64,000 bases of DNA from Flavobacterium frigoris (GCF_900111075.1 NZ_FOFZ01000001.1:372001-436000); one strand, 5' to 3'; shown: positions 8,178 through 17,046, counted from the first letter of the stretch. Notes: a model not told the origin generated them from the sequence alone. Program-made: numbers and translations.

Positions 8178-9926
8178 ATGAAAAGATATTTAATTTTAAT
8201 ACTGTTCAGTTTTCAAGGACTTTTGGCTCAAGTGCAATTTGAGACTAAAGTGAGTAAAACCACGCTCGGGCTAAACGAAAGACTGCGTGTTGATTTTGCT
8301 ATGAACATCGATGGGGATAATTTTAATGAACCTTCTTTTGACGGATTCAGGGTTATTGCAGGGCCGAGTCAACAAGTGAGTCAATCTTGGATTAACGGAA
8401 GAAGTACTTTTGAAAAGGTATACTCTTATTATCTTCAACCCAATCAAAAAGGAAATCTTACCATCAAGCAGGCTACTATTGAATACAATGGGCAGGCGTA
8501 TAAAACTAGTCCGGTAAAAATAACGGTTACCGCTGCGGTTGAACAGCCAAGAGATCCTAATGACAGCAGTATTTCTGCAGATAACAATTTGTATTTAATC
8601 GCCGATATTTCTAAGATAAACCCTTATGTAAATGAGCCTATAACGGTCGTTTATAAATTGTATTTCAGCAATAATATTGGGATAAGCAATTTTAGAGAAC
8701 TCAATAAGCCAAAATACAATGATTTTTGGAGTCAAAATATTGAGATTAAACAGCCTGTTGTCGAAGAAGGAATGTTCAAAGGAGAACGTTATCGATATAT
8801 CGTCCTTAAAAAAGCAGTTTTATACCCACAAAAATCAGGTAAGTTGACCATCGAGCCACTATCATTAGATATCGATGTGCAGCTGCCCACGAATCGTAGG
8901 GACGTTTTTGGCCGTGTTGTCATAGCTGAGGATAGTAAAAGAGTATCTGCAGGTGCTAAAACAATTAATGTAAAAGCACTTCCTGAAGCAGGAAAGCCAA
9001 TTGATTTTTCAGGTGCTGTTGGGAATTTTGATTTCAAAGTGACGCCTACAAAAACGAGTCTAAAAAATGGGGAAAGCCTTGACTTGATTGTAAGTGTTAC
9101 TGGAAAAGGGAACATGAAATTATTCAGTTTACCAAAGCCGGTCGTCCCAAATGCTTTAGAAATGTATGATGCGGTTCACAGTGAAAACGTAAGCACTACA
9201 CTGGCAGGAACGTCTGGAAAAATCTCTGATAGTTATACGATTATACCACAGTATAAAGGAAACTACCCTGTAAAATCAATGCAGTTTTCTTATTTTGATC
9301 TTGGATCAGGAAAATACAAAACTATAAGCTCTCCGGAGATTATGATTACTATTTTAGATGGGCCTACTGCGACTGACGCGACTGTTTCGAATTCTGGAAA
9401 TGGAAAAAACAAAATTTCACATACAGAGCAGTTCAAATTTATCAAATTAAAGACAAATCTGGTGGCGGTTGCTAAAGATGATTTCTTTGGTTCTAAATTG
9501 TTCTATGGATTATTGTTTTTTCCTTTTCTAATGCTTCCGATAATTATAGTGCTTAAGAAGAAAAAAGAAGCTATTGACGGTGATGTAGTAGGAAATAGGA
9601 TAAGAAGAAATAATAAACTGGCAAAGAAATATCTATCTGAAGCTAAAAAACAAATTAAGAATAAAGAGCCGTTTTATGTTGCTCTTGAAAAAGCAATGCA
9701 CAACTTCTTGAAAGCCAAATTACATATTGAAACTTCAGAGATGAGGAAGGATAATATCAAAGAGCTTTTGTTGACAAAAAATGCAAATCCTGCGGCAGTA
9801 GATGACTTTATTGCGCTGACTGAGAACTGTGAAATCGCGAGATATGCCCCTTCATCTACTGCGACGATCCAAAAAGATTATGATAAAGCAGTGTCGATAA
9901 TTTCTGATTTGGAAAAGCAGATATAA
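8178..9926 (+). CDS. batD: BatD, oxygen-tolerance protein
   Basis: A 582-residue BatD-family protein. A signal peptide (1-17, ending LLAQ) precedes a large periplasmic part of repeated beta-sandwich domains. The family N-terminus VQFETKVSKTTLGLNERLRV is clear, as is GPSQQVSQSWINGRS. One membrane segment lies near 438-462 (SKLFYGLLFFPFLMLPIIIVL), followed by a basic cytosolic helical tail. The periplasmic part probably contacts BatC and BatE, and the single helix joins the BatA/BatB membrane assembly. That arrangement is inferred from topology. It starts 88 bp after batC and is followed by batE after 39 bp, all on one strand. Confidence 0.92.
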   Translation: MKRYLILILFSFQGLLAQVQFETKVSKTTLGLNERLRVDFAMNIDGDNFNEPSFDGFRVIAGPSQQVSQSWINGRSTFEKVYSYYLQPNQKGNLTIKQATIEYNGQAYKTSPVKITVTAAVEQPRDPNDSSISADNNLYLIADISKINPYVNEPITVVYKLYFSNNIGISNFRELNKPKYNDFWSQNIEIKQPVVEEGMFKGERYRYIVLKKAVLYPQKSGKLTIEPLSLDIDVQLPTNRRDVFGRVVIAEDSKRVSAGAKTINVKALPEAGKPIDFSGAVGNFDFKVTPTKTSLKNGESLDLIVSVTGKGNMKLFSLPKPVVPNALEMYDAVHSENVSTTLAGTSGKISDSYTIIPQYKGNYPVKSMQFSYFDLGSGKYKTISSPEIMITILDGPTATDATVSNSGNGKNKISHTEQFKFIKLKTNLVAVAKDDFFGSKLFYGLLFFPFLMLPIIIVLKKKKEAIDGDVVGNRIRRNNKLAKKYLSEAKKQIKNKEPFYVALEKAMHNFLKAKLHIETSEMRKDNIKELLLTKNANPAAVDDFIALTENCEIARYAPSSTATIQKDYDKAVSIISDLEKQI

Positions 9927-9965
9927 AAATTGACAACAAATAATTTGTAATTGACCAATCGAAAA

Positions 9966-10709
9966 ATGAAAAATATTTTTTTTATATTATTACTAACAAC
10001 CCAAGTTTTCTTTGCTCAAAATGGCTTTGAAGCGGGGAATAATCTGTACAAAGCAGGAAAATACGAGCAAGCTATTGATGCTTATGGGAGTGTGTTGAAA
10101 ACAAAACAGCATTCTTCAGAATTGTATTTTAACCTCGGGAATTGCTATTATAAATTGAATAAAGTCGCTCCGGCTATTTATAGCTACGAGAAAGCCTTAG
10201 TGTTGAATGCAAATAATCGTGAGGCAGCAAACAACCTTAGATTTGCTCAAAAACGAACTATTGATGAAGTAAAGGTGGTTCCTAAAGTAGGGTTTGCCAA
10301 GTTGCTTCGTGATTTTACTGGAATTTATCATTACAATACTTGGGCCTGGATTGCGGTAGGATTAGCAATTGCATTTTTACTGGCTTTTTTAGGGTATTAT
10401 TTTTCAGAAACTACGATCGTCAAAAGGATTTCATTTTTTGTCATGTTTGTGCTTATTGTATTGATGTTCATTGTCATTGCAGCTGCTGTTTTCGAAAAAA
10501 GTCATTATGATAATGAAAGACCAGCAATTGTTTTTGCCGAAAGTGCAGAGGTAAGAAGCGAGCCACAAAAAGGAGGTTCAGTTATTTTTGTGCTTCATGA
10601 AGGGACGAAAGTTTATGTTGAAGAAAAAGTAGACAGTTGGAAAAAAGTCCAGTTAACTGACGGTACTGAAGGTTGGATTCAAAATGCTGCAATAAAGGAA
10701 GTGAAGTAG
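9966..10709 (+). CDS. batE: BatE, TPR and SH3-like membrane protein
   Basis: I chose ATG 9966 rather than an in-frame TTG at 9951, because it starts directly with a signal peptide (MKNIFFILLLTTQVFFAQ). The product has 247 residues: TPR repeats (YFNLGNCYYKLNKVAPAIYSYEKAL), two membrane segments near 120-140 and 155-175, and a C-terminal bacterial SH3-like domain beginning about residue 185 (ESAEVRSEP ... GWIQNAAIKEVK). SH3b domains often bind peptidoglycan, so this may tie the complex to the cell wall. It is the last gene of the operon; the next gene is on the opposite strand and converges. Confidence 0.92.
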   Translation: MKNIFFILLLTTQVFFAQNGFEAGNNLYKAGKYEQAIDAYGSVLKTKQHSSELYFNLGNCYYKLNKVAPAIYSYEKALVLNANNREAANNLRFAQKRTIDEVKVVPKVGFAKLLRDFTGIYHYNTWAWIAVGLAIAFLLAFLGYYFSETTIVKRISFFVMFVLIVLMFIVIAAAVFEKSHYDNERPAIVFAESAEVRSEPQKGGSVIFVLHEGTKVYVEEKVDSWKKVQLTDGTEGWIQNAAIKEVK

Positions 10710-10760
10710 ATTTTATTTTATTCCGATACTTTAAGTGTTTAATACTCTAAAAATCGAACA

Positions 10761-11276
10761 CTATGCTGATTTCTTCGTTTCTTTAAAATCAGTATACCAC
10801 TTTTCTAAGGAAGGATAAATGTATTTTGAAACTTCTTGAATGGGATTGTAAAACAGTGATTTATTGAGCGTCTCTTCTTTTGCAATCATATTGTTTAGAT
10901 TGACTTTCTGAAAAAGATTAATTACAACGCTTAAAAGTAAAATGGTTTTTAGAACACTAAAGGCACCTCCAGCTAGTTTATTGAATATGCCCAAGAACGC
11001 AAAGTCCATAATTCCAGTGAGGACTTTTGCCAAGGTATGAACGGTAACAACCACAGCGATAAAAGTGAGGCCAAAAGCGATGATCTCAATATATTTTGGA
11101 GACCAAGAAACATGATTGGCAAGCATCGCTCTTACCATGTAAGAGCATTTTATTGCGACGTAGATTCCTAAAATAAGTGAAATCAAGGAAGCCAGTTCAA
11201 TAAAAAGACCATTTTTCATGCCTTTGAATAAAGCATAAAGAAGTAATGCACCCAAAACAATATCTAAAAAACTCAT
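10761..11276 (-). CDS. CvpA family membrane protein
   Basis: A 171-residue integral membrane protein with four predicted helices and the CvpA/colicin V production signature at the N-terminus (SFLDIVLGALLLYALFKGMKNGL). CvpA proteins are linked to envelope homeostasis in other bacteria, but the exact role is unsettled. The cytosolic C-terminus ends TDFKETKKSA. It converges on batE with 51 bp between stops and has 211 bp upstream shared with the divergent gene at 11488. The start at 11276 is the only good one. Confidence 0.88.
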   Translation of the reverse strand: MSFLDIVLGALLLYALFKGMKNGLFIELASLISLILGIYVAIKCSYMVRAMLANHVSWSPKYIEIIAFGLTFIAVVVTVHTLAKVLTGIMDFAFLGIFNKLAGGAFSVLKTILLLSVVINLFQKVNLNNMIAKEETLNKSLFYNPIQEVSKYIYPSLEKWYTDFKETKKSA

Positions 11277-11417
11277 ACTATTTTTTTTAAGTAACTATAG
11301 ATGAACAAATATAATGGAATAGTTGAGGATACTATAAGACAAAACTGAAATTTGTAATTAAATGAAAGCAAATCTATAATGGAGACGGTTTTTATACAAT
11401 GTCAATTTTCAAGTTGC

Positions 11418-11425
11418 TATCTTTG
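11418..11425 (+). promoter_or_regulatory. TAnnTTTG -7 element for gene at 11488
   Basis: TATCTTTG is a perfect Bacteroidota -7 match. It lies 62 bp before the ATG, so a leader of about 50 nt is expected. Confidence 0.6.
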
Positions 11426-11487
11426 CAAAAATAATTTTATGAGTACTGATTTTAAAGTCTAGTACTCATAATTCATAAGTCAAAAAA

Positions 11488-11844
11488 ATGTCAAGAGACA
11501 ACCAACTTAAAGAACGCTGGGAACAGCTGGTAGATATACTTTCCAATCAATTTTCACAAGGCGAAGACCTAGATTTAGATGCTATCATTTATTTGATTGG
11601 GGTTCAGGAACTCGGAAAAGTACACCGTGAATATAAAAAAGATGAAAAATTAAACCTAATGCATATCGCGATTTGCCGATTATTAGAACCTTACGGATTC
11701 TATGAATTCGAATTTTTTGATGAAGATGGTTGGCCGCATTATCGTGTTAAAGAGGAATTACCAACACTGAAAGCAGGAGAACAATCGGTGTTAATGAAAG
11801 AAGCTATTGTGAATTATTTTATCGAAAGAGAGTTGATTGAATAA
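11488..11844 (+). CDS. Conserved hypothetical protein
   Basis: A 118-residue soluble acidic protein with no signal peptide or membrane helix. I do not recognise a domain. The sequence is mostly helical at the start (RDNQLKERWEQLVDILSNQF) and has a compact aromatic and acidic centre (YGFYEFEFFDEDGWPHYRV). It begins with a clear ATG, has its own -7 element at 11418, and sits just upstream of pheS, separated by a heptamer repeat and the pheS promoter. It probably belongs to a family conserved in Flavobacteriaceae, since it reads as a well-formed gene in normal codon use. Confidence 0.8.
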   Translation: MSRDNQLKERWEQLVDILSNQFSQGEDLDLDAIIYLIGVQELGKVHREYKKDEKLNLMHIAICRLLEPYGFYEFEFFDEDGWPHYRVKEELPTLKAGEQSVLMKEAIVNYFIERELIE

Positions 11845-11886
11845 TCCCTTCTGGATAAACAAGCATGAATAAGTAGGCTATTGGCC

Positions 11887-11921
11887 AAACTTTGAAATTT
11901 AAACTTTAAACCTGAAGCAAA
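11887..11921. repeat. Heptamer repeat AAACTTT-like x5
   Basis: Consecutive 7-mers AAACTTT, GAAATTT, AAACTTT, AAACCTG, AAGCAAA lie directly upstream of the pheS -7 element. They have the same 7-nt period as the other arrays but a different sequence. Confidence 0.65.
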
Positions 11922-11927
11922 TTTTTG

Positions 11928-11935
11928 TAAATTTG
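11928..11935 (+). promoter_or_regulatory. pheS promoter -7 element
   Basis: TAAATTTG is a perfect TAnnTTTG match 16 bp upstream of the pheS ATG, implying a leader of only about 10 nt. A convincing -33 TTG is not visible. Confidence 0.65.
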
Positions 11936-11951
11936 CACTCTCAATTATTGG

Positions 11952-12977
11952 ATGAAAATGATAGACAAGATAAAAGAATATATTGGGGAAGCGCAAGCAT
12001 TCTCAACACAAGATAAAGCAGAATTAGAGATATTTAGAATTAAATTTCTAGGAAGCAAAGGACTTTTGAAAGAACTTTTTGCCGAGTTCAAGAATGTTCC
12101 TAATGACCAAAAGAAGGAATTTGGGCAGGTAATCAATTTACTTAAAACTTCAGCAGAAGAAAAAGTAAAAAGCATTCAGGAAGCATTCGAAAACAAAGAA
12201 GAAACTAAGGGTTTTTACGGTGATTTAACACGTTCGTCTGAACCGATAACAATTGGTTCTCGTCATCCTATTTCATTGGTAAAAAACCAGATTATAGATA
12301 TTTTTTCTAATATTGGTTTCAATGTTTCTGAAGGACCGGAAATTGAAGATGACTGGCATAATTTTACCGCATTAAACCTTCCGGAATACCATCCAGCACG
12401 GGACATGCAAGACACTTTTTTCATTCAGACAGATCCGGATATTTTGTTGCGTACGCATACTTCATCGGTACAAGTGCGTTACATGGAGGAGAATAAACCA
12501 CCTATTAGAACGATTTCTCCGGGAAGAGTTTTTCGTAACGAGGCCGTTTCATCGCGCTCTCACTGTATATTTCATCAAGTAGAAGGCTTGTACATTGATA
12601 AAGATGTTTCTTTTGCCGACTTGAAGCAAACTTTATTGCATTTCACCAAAGAGATGTTTGGGAAATCAAAAATACGCTTGCGTCCGTCGTATTTTCCGTT
12701 CACGGAACCAAGTGCCGAAATTGATATTTACTGGGGTTTAAAAACGGAAACTGATTATAGAATTACCAAAGGAACCGGTTGGTTGGAAATTGGTGGTTGT
12801 GGTATGGTAGATCCTAATGTCCTTAAAAATTGTGGTATCGATCCAGAAGAATACACTGGTTTCGCCTTCGGAATGGGAATTGAAAGAATCGCTATGTTGA
12901 ACTATCAAATTGGTGATATTCGTATGTTTTATGAAAATGACGTTCGTTTCTTAGCGCAATTTAAAGCTAGTATTTAA
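11952..12977 (+). CDS. pheS: Phenylalanyl-tRNA synthetase alpha subunit
   Basis: A 341-residue class II synthetase subunit that charges tRNA-Phe as an alpha2beta2 complex with PheT. It has an N-terminal coiled-coil (about 1-90) that contacts tRNA, then the catalytic core with motif 2 ([19 protein letters not shown]) and motif 3 ([14 protein letters not shown]). [14 protein letters not shown] is the usual substrate-binding segment. Length is typical. pheT is not in this window, as is common in Bacteroidota. The start ATG at 11952 has a second ATG two codons later, so the exact start could be 11958. Confidence 0.97.
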   Translation: MKMIDKIKEYIGEAQAFSTQDKAELEIFRIKFLGSKGLLKELFAEFKNVPNDQKKEFGQVINLLKTSAEEKVKSIQEAFENKEETKGFYGDLTRSSEPITIGSRHPISLVKNQIIDIFSNIGFNVSEGPEIEDDWHNFTALNLPEYHPARDMQDTFFIQTDPDILLRTHTSSVQVRYMEENKPPIRTISPGRVFRNEAVSSRSHCIFHQVEGLYIDKDVSFADLKQTLLHFTKEMFGKSKIRLRPSYFPFTEPSAEIDIYWGLKTETDYRITKGTGWLEIGGCGMVDPNVLKNCGIDPEEYTGFAFGMGIERIAMLNYQIGDIRMFYENDVRFLAQFKASI

Positions 12978-12990
12978 AAAATAATTTGAA

Positions 12991-13072
12991 GCTATTTCCA
13001 GATAGAAGTGAAAATCCTTTTCTTGTTTTAAAGAAAAACAAGAAAAGGATTTTCACTTCTATCTGGGCTAGG
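12991..13072. repeat. GGGCTA stem-loop element, copy 1 (perfect 32-bp stem)
   Basis: Bases 12998-13029 and 13035-13066 are perfect reverse complements, giving a 32-bp stem with a 5-nt loop. It is followed by GGGCTAGG. The right end CTTCTATCTGGGCTA (13056-13070) recurs at 22182-22196 and 48264-48278, and the left end (AGCTATTTCC) is also similar. It may double as a transcription terminator for pheS, though no U-run follows. Confidence 0.9.
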
Positions 13073-13124
13073 AATACTAAATCATAGAATATAAGTGCTT
13101 CGAGAGCGATGCAAAAAATTAGCG

Positions 13125-13532
13125 ATGAAAAAAGACATTATTATCCCCGAAGTAGAGAACGTTTTCGTAGCCGCAGTCCAAGAATGGAGTGACGACTTTA
13201 TGGAAAAGGTATGGTATGCTTATTTAGTAAACGACAGTGACTTTCTTATCGAAACTGTAATGGTTGTTTCTAAGGCATTTGGAACTATCGATGGCGAAAT
13301 GAAAAAAACATCATTGTTGCGTCATGCTTTCGTTGAAGTTCCTCCGGTGTCGGTGGTGAAAATCGAAATGTTAGAAAAAAGCGTTTTAGTGCTCAACAAT
13401 GAGTTCATGGTGACCTTTTTTATTGGAAATAAATTACACGATAAAAAATTCATTTTTAAAGCCGATTCTATTAATGAAAAGGATGTGGAAGAAGTTCCTC
13501 TTTTGTTCGTGGATGGTATTATCGTGAGATAA
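13125..13532 (+). CDS. Conserved hypothetical protein
   Basis: I chose ATG 13125 (135 residues, starting MKKDIIIPEVENVFVAAVQEW) over an in-frame GTG at 13095 whose extra codons look like leader sequence. It is a soluble protein with a beta-rich pattern and no signal peptide or known motif. The segment MVVSKAFGTIDGEMKKTSLLRHAF and the closing VEEVPLLFVDGIIVR suggest a small globular fold. I do not recognise the family. It follows the stem-loop element downstream of pheS and converges with gpsA across a terminator-like palindrome. Confidence 0.78.
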   Translation: MKKDIIIPEVENVFVAAVQEWSDDFMEKVWYAYLVNDSDFLIETVMVVSKAFGTIDGEMKKTSLLRHAFVEVPPVSVVKIEMLEKSVLVLNNEFMVTFFIGNKLHDKKFIFKADSINEKDVEEVPLLFVDGIIVR

Positions 13533-13564
13533 TGACTTTCTAACGTTCTTATACTTATAAAAGA

Positions 13565-13620
13565 AACCGAAGATTCACAGATTTAATAAAACTTAATCTC
13601 TGTGAATCTGCGGTTATTTT
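13565..13620. terminator. Bidirectional hairpin, 'GATTCACAGA' type
   Basis: AACCGAAGATTCACAGA pairs with TCTGTGAATCTGCGGTT around a short A/T loop, with a T-run at 13616 onward. It lies between converging genes. The words GATTCACAG / CTGTGAATCTGCGG are typical of a repeat seen widely between genes in Bacteroidota, so it may be a mobile repeat used as a terminator. Confidence 0.75.
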
Positions 13621-13650
13621 TTTGGTCTCATTTGAACTGTAAACCTATTT

Positions 13651-14646
13651 TTAATCCAATTGATCGGTCAATTTCTTGAAAACGGTTCTAGCGTCTTTTC
13701 CTTCATATAAGATCTCATAAACGGCATCTATAATAGGCGTTTTTGCACCATAGCCTTGATTGAGTTTGTAAGCGCTTTTAGTAGCGTAATAACCTTCAGA
13801 AACCATACTCATTTCCATCATGGCACTTTTTACGGTGTATCCTTTTCCAATCATATTTCCAAACATCCTATTTCTTGAAAAAATAGAATATCCAGTTACT
13901 AATAAGTCACCTAAATAAGCCGAATCATTAATGTTGCGTTTCATTTTATGGACCTTCTTGATGAATTTTTTCATCTCTCGTATTCCATTACTCATTAATA
14001 CCGATTGGAAATTATCTCCATAACCCAAACCGTGTGCGATTCCTGCTGCTATCGCATAGATATTTTTAAGCATCGCAGCATATTCAGTTCCTATGATATC
14101 ATCAGTAATCTTTGTTTTGATATAATTTCCTGATAGATTTTGGGCTACTACCTTTGCTTTTTCGGCATCACCGCAAGCAATGGTTAAATAGGATAAACGC
14201 TCTAATGCGACCTCTTCTGCATGGCATGGCCCAGTAATTACACCAATGTTATGGTAAGGGATGTCATATTTAAAGTGAAAATGTTCTCCAACAATCATAC
14301 TTGTTTCAGGAACGATTCCTTTAATCGCAGAGAAAATCACTTTGTTCTCAAGGGAAACAGTTAACTTTTCCAGTTCGCCATTTAAAAAGGCAGAGGGTAT
14401 AGCGAAGATAATATAGTCGGCATAGGTAACTGCTTCATTAATATCGCTGGTTAGCTTTAATTTTTTTGTATCAAATTCAACGGAACTTAAATAATTTGGA
14501 TTGTGTTTGTATGTTTTTATATGTTCAATCGCCGATTCATTTCGCATATACCATGAAACCTCAGAAAGATTAACACATAACATTTTTGTTATTGCTGTTG
14601 CCCAACTCCCACCACCAATTACTGCAAATTTTATTTTCCCGCTCAT
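13651..14646 (-). CDS. gpsA: NAD(P)-dependent glycerol-3-phosphate dehydrogenase
   Basis: A cytosolic enzyme that reduces dihydroxyacetone phosphate to sn-glycerol 3-phosphate for phospholipid synthesis. I chose ATG 14646 (331 residues, MSGKIKFAVIGGGSWATA) over the ATG at 14667, because it places the Rossmann strand at the usual distance from the N-terminus. AVIGGGSWATAITKML is the dinucleotide-binding loop. FSAIKGI holds the family lysine, TGPCHAEEV is conserved, and KNIYAIAAGIAHGLGYGDN is the C-terminal catalytic segment. It stands alone, with a terminator at its 3' side and about 295 bp upstream. Confidence 0.95.
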   Translation of the reverse strand: MSGKIKFAVIGGGSWATAITKMLCVNLSEVSWYMRNESAIEHIKTYKHNPNYLSSVEFDTKKLKLTSDINEAVTYADYIIFAIPSAFLNGELEKLTVSLENKVIFSAIKGIVPETSMIVGEHFHFKYDIPYHNIGVITGPCHAEEVALERLSYLTIACGDAEKAKVVAQNLSGNYIKTKITDDIIGTEYAAMLKNIYAIAAGIAHGLGYGDNFQSVLMSNGIREMKKFIKKVHKMKRNINDSAYLGDLLVTGYSIFSRNRMFGNMIGKGYTVKSAMMEMSMVSEGYYATKSAYKLNQGYGAKTPIIDAVYEILYEGKDARTVFKKLTDQLD

Positions 14647-14873
14647 CTGTTTATTAAATTTAACCAAAAGTACTTAAAAATGGATTAATTAAACAAAAAA
14701 TAAGGATTCATACTTGAAGTTTTATTAAGGTAGAAAAGCAAAAATTATAAAAAAATTAAAATATTTATGATTTCATACAATATAGCTGTTTTTTTAACGT
14801 TCGAACTTACTATTTATTAAGTTATTTAGAAATGTATGAAATTCGAATTAGTTAGTTTTGTTTTAGTTTTATC

Positions 14874-14915
14874 AAAAAGGCGTCCTAGAATTTAATTCAA
14901 GAACGCCTTTTTATT
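14874..14915. terminator. Rho-independent terminator of the ADH gene
   Basis: AAAAAGGCGT (14874-14883) pairs with ACGCCTTTTT (14903-14912). It is T-rich on both sides, so it can act in both directions. It lies 27 bp past the stop of the minus-strand dehydrogenase. The rest of the spacer 14647-14941 is A/T-rich with nothing else recognisable. Confidence 0.85.
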
Positions 14916-14941
14916 TTAAGCAGGATTTTCATCCTTTTCAA

Positions 14942-16099
14942 CTAGTAACTCATTTCAACAATAGATTTTAGTTTTTCTAATGTGATATTTTGCTTTTCTC
15001 CTAAACCTTTCCAACCTCTTTCGTCAAAACGATTCACAATAAAATCAGCGGTTTTAGCATAGTCTTTTGTATAATCAGATAATTTTGTATCCATTCCCAT
15101 AGTATGGAAAAATTCAACTGTTTTATTGATTGCCTCCTTTGCTATTTCATCGTCAGTTCCTGTTAAATTGAAAATACGTTTTCCGTATTGTGCCAATTTC
15201 CCTTTTTTGGTTTCAAACATAACCTTGTATAAGCTAGGTGCGATTACAGCCAAGGTACGTGCATGGTCGATTCCGTACATAGCAGTCAATTCATGACCAA
15301 TCATGTGGGTTGCCCAGTCGCTAGGAACTCCTTTTTGGATTAATCCGTTTAACGCCATCGTACAACTCCACATAAAGTTAGAGGCTAAAGCATAATCTTC
15401 TGGATTTTCTACCACCTTTGGGCCAACTTCGATTAAAGTTTGTAGAATTCCTTCTGCAATTCGGTCTTGTAAATAACCGTCATGAGGGTACGTTAAGTAT
15501 TGTTCCATCACGTGAGTGTAGGCATCAACGACACCGTTTTGTAATTGTCTTTTTGGTAAAGATTGAATTACTGTTGGGTCAGTTATAGAAAATTTTGGAA
15601 ACAAAGCAGAACCACCAAAAGCTAATTTCTCTTTAGTAGCCTCGATTGTAACAACCGCTCCAGAGTTCATTTCGCTTCCTGTAGCTGGCAAAGTTAATAC
15701 TGTTCCAAAAGGAACTGCATTTTCTTTAATTAAGATACGCTTTTGTAAAATCTCGATCGGATCTCCATCATAATTAACGGCTCCAGAAATAAATTTCACA
15801 CCATCAATAACAGATCCACCACCTACGGCAAGTAAGAAATCGATTTTTTGTTCTTTAACAATAGCAACTGCTTTCATTAAAGTTTCAAAATGTGGATTAG
15901 CTTCAATTCCGCTAAACTCTACAATTTCGTGTCCTTTAAGGTTGTTGATTACTTGTTCGTGGATTCCGTTTTTAAAGATGCTTCCACCTCCGTAAGCCAA
16001 TAATATTTTAGCTCCTTTAGGTACAAGATCTCCTAATTTTTCTATTTGTCCTTTTCCAAAAACTAAATTGGTAGGATTATATAATTCAAAGTTTAACAT
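14942..16099 (-). CDS. Iron-containing alcohol dehydrogenase, YqhD-like
   Basis: A 385-residue group III (iron/zinc) alcohol dehydrogenase, closest in style to YqhD and clostridial butanol dehydrogenases. It probably reduces aldehydes using NADPH. The N-terminus MLNFELYNPTNLVFGKGQIEKL and the nucleotide-binding AVGGGSVIDGVKFI (about 91-104) are diagnostic. Metal ligands are expected in the DAYTHVMEQYLTYP and HMIGHELTAMYGIDHARTLA segments, which hold the conserved Asp and three His. It lies 89 bp downstream of the DJ-1/PfpI gene on the same strand, so the two are probably co-regulated. A role in aldehyde detoxification is inferred from that context. Confidence 0.92.
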   Translation of the reverse strand: MLNFELYNPTNLVFGKGQIEKLGDLVPKGAKILLAYGGGSIFKNGIHEQVINNLKGHEIVEFSGIEANPHFETLMKAVAIVKEQKIDFLLAVGGGSVIDGVKFISGAVNYDGDPIEILQKRILIKENAVPFGTVLTLPATGSEMNSGAVVTIEATKEKLAFGGSALFPKFSITDPTVIQSLPKRQLQNGVVDAYTHVMEQYLTYPHDGYLQDRIAEGILQTLIEVGPKVVENPEDYALASNFMWSCTMALNGLIQKGVPSDWATHMIGHELTAMYGIDHARTLAVIAPSLYKVMFETKKGKLAQYGKRIFNLTGTDDEIAKEAINKTVEFFHTMGMDTKLSDYTKDYAKTADFIVNRFDERGWKGLGEKQNITLEKLKSIVEMSY

Positions 16100-16188
16100 C
16101 TTATTTGTTTTAAGTAATCAAAAGGCCCTAAAACCAGCGTTCTAAATTAGAATCATGGTTAATTAGAGCCTTATAATTTAATTGTTAA

Positions 16189-16959
16189 TTATTTTTTTGC
16201 GTTCAATTGTTGCAATAATTTCTCAGCAACTAATTTGGATGAAGCTGGATTTTGTCCTGTGATTAACAAACCGTCTTCAACAGCATAAGGATTCCAATCT
16301 GCTACTTTTGAATACGTAGCTCCGTTTGCTTGTAAAGCATCTTCTAATAAAAATGGAACAACATCTGTTAAGCCTACTGCCGCTTCTTCAGTATTTGAAA
16401 AACCAGTTAATTTTTTACCTTTTACTAAGAATTCACCGTTCACTTTTACATTTTTAAGTGCTGCAGGTGAATGACAAACAAATGCTACCGGTTTTTTATT
16501 AGTATAAAAAGCTTCGATTAAAGCAATTGAATTTTTGTCAGTTGCTAAATCCCATAATGGTCCGTGACCTCCAGGGTAAAATACAGCGTCATAATCAGCT
16601 TGATTTACATCAGCTAATTTGTGTGTTTTGCTTAATTTTGCTTGTAATTCCGTGTCTTTGTCAAATCTTTTTGTGTCTTCTGTAGCAGAAGATTCGTCAG
16701 CACTTTTTGGATCTATTGGTGGTTGACCTCCTAGTGGTGTTGCAATATCTATTAAAACTCCTTTATCTGCTAACTCATAATATGGTGCTGCAAATTCTTC
16801 AACCCAAAATCCTGTTTTTTCTCCAGTGTTCCCTAATTCTGAGTGACTAGTTAGAACGAATAATACTTTTTTCATCTTTGTTTTTTTTGTTTTTTGTGCG
16901 GTTCCCGAAAAGCAACCTACTGTTAATACTATTAATGCCAATAATGCGACTTTTTTCAT
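16189..16959 (-). CDS. DJ-1/PfpI family protein with signal sequence
   Basis: A type 1 glutamine-amidotransferase-fold protein of the DJ-1/PfpI (Hsp31-like) group, whose members often degrade or repair methylglyoxal damage. From ATG 16959 it has 256 residues with a hydrophobic leader and a possible lipobox (VLTVGC), so it may be exported. A second in-frame ATG at 16875 (MKKVLFVLTSHSELGNTG) would give a normal cytosolic DJ-1 protein. The nucleophile elbow is FVCHSPAAL, and GGHGPLWDL and the FSNTEEAAVGL segment match the family. A perfect TAAATTTG promoter element lies upstream on this strand. The LysR gene is divergent and its likely regulator. Confidence 0.9.
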   Translation of the reverse strand: MKKVALLALIVLTVGCFSGTAQKTKKTKMKKVLFVLTSHSELGNTGEKTGFWVEEFAAPYYELADKGVLIDIATPLGGQPPIDPKSADESSATEDTKRFDKDTELQAKLSKTHKLADVNQADYDAVFYPGGHGPLWDLATDKNSIALIEAFYTNKKPVAFVCHSPAALKNVKVNGEFLVKGKKLTGFSNTEEAAVGLTDVVPFLLEDALQANGATYSKVADWNPYAVEDGLLITGQNPASSKLVAEKLLQQLNAKK

Positions 16960-16977
16960 TTTGTTATTATGTTTGTA

Positions 16978-16985
16978 CAAATTTA
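16978..16985 (-). promoter_or_regulatory. Promoter -7 element of the DJ-1/PfpI gene
   Basis: On the minus strand this reads TAAATTTG, a perfect TAnnTTTG match, 18 bp before the ATG at 16959. This supports 16959 rather than 16980 as the translation start. Confidence 0.65.
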
Positions 16986-16996
16986 CGGCGAATATG

Positions 16997-17012
16997 TTAT
17001 TAGTAAAAATAA
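16997..17012. promoter_or_regulatory. Candidate LysR operator
   Basis: TTATT-N6-AATAA, a short interrupted palindrome of the T-N11-A type, lies between the two divergent -7 elements (16978 and 17020). The position is right for a LysR site controlling both promoters. In such A/T-rich DNA it could be chance. Confidence 0.3.
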
Positions 17013-17019
17013 TTTAAAT

Positions 17020-17027
17020 TATGTTTG
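17020..17027 (+). promoter_or_regulatory. Promoter -7 element of the lysR gene
   Basis: TATGTTTG, a perfect TAnnTTTG match, lies 19 bp before the ATG at 17047. This rules out the earlier ATG at 16969 as the natural start. Confidence 0.65.
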
Positions 17028-17046
17028 TGATAAATATATTTATATC

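Noticed and set aside
16969..17046. Longer LysR N-terminus
   Set aside because: It would overlap the divergent promoters, and the TATGTTTG element lies inside it.
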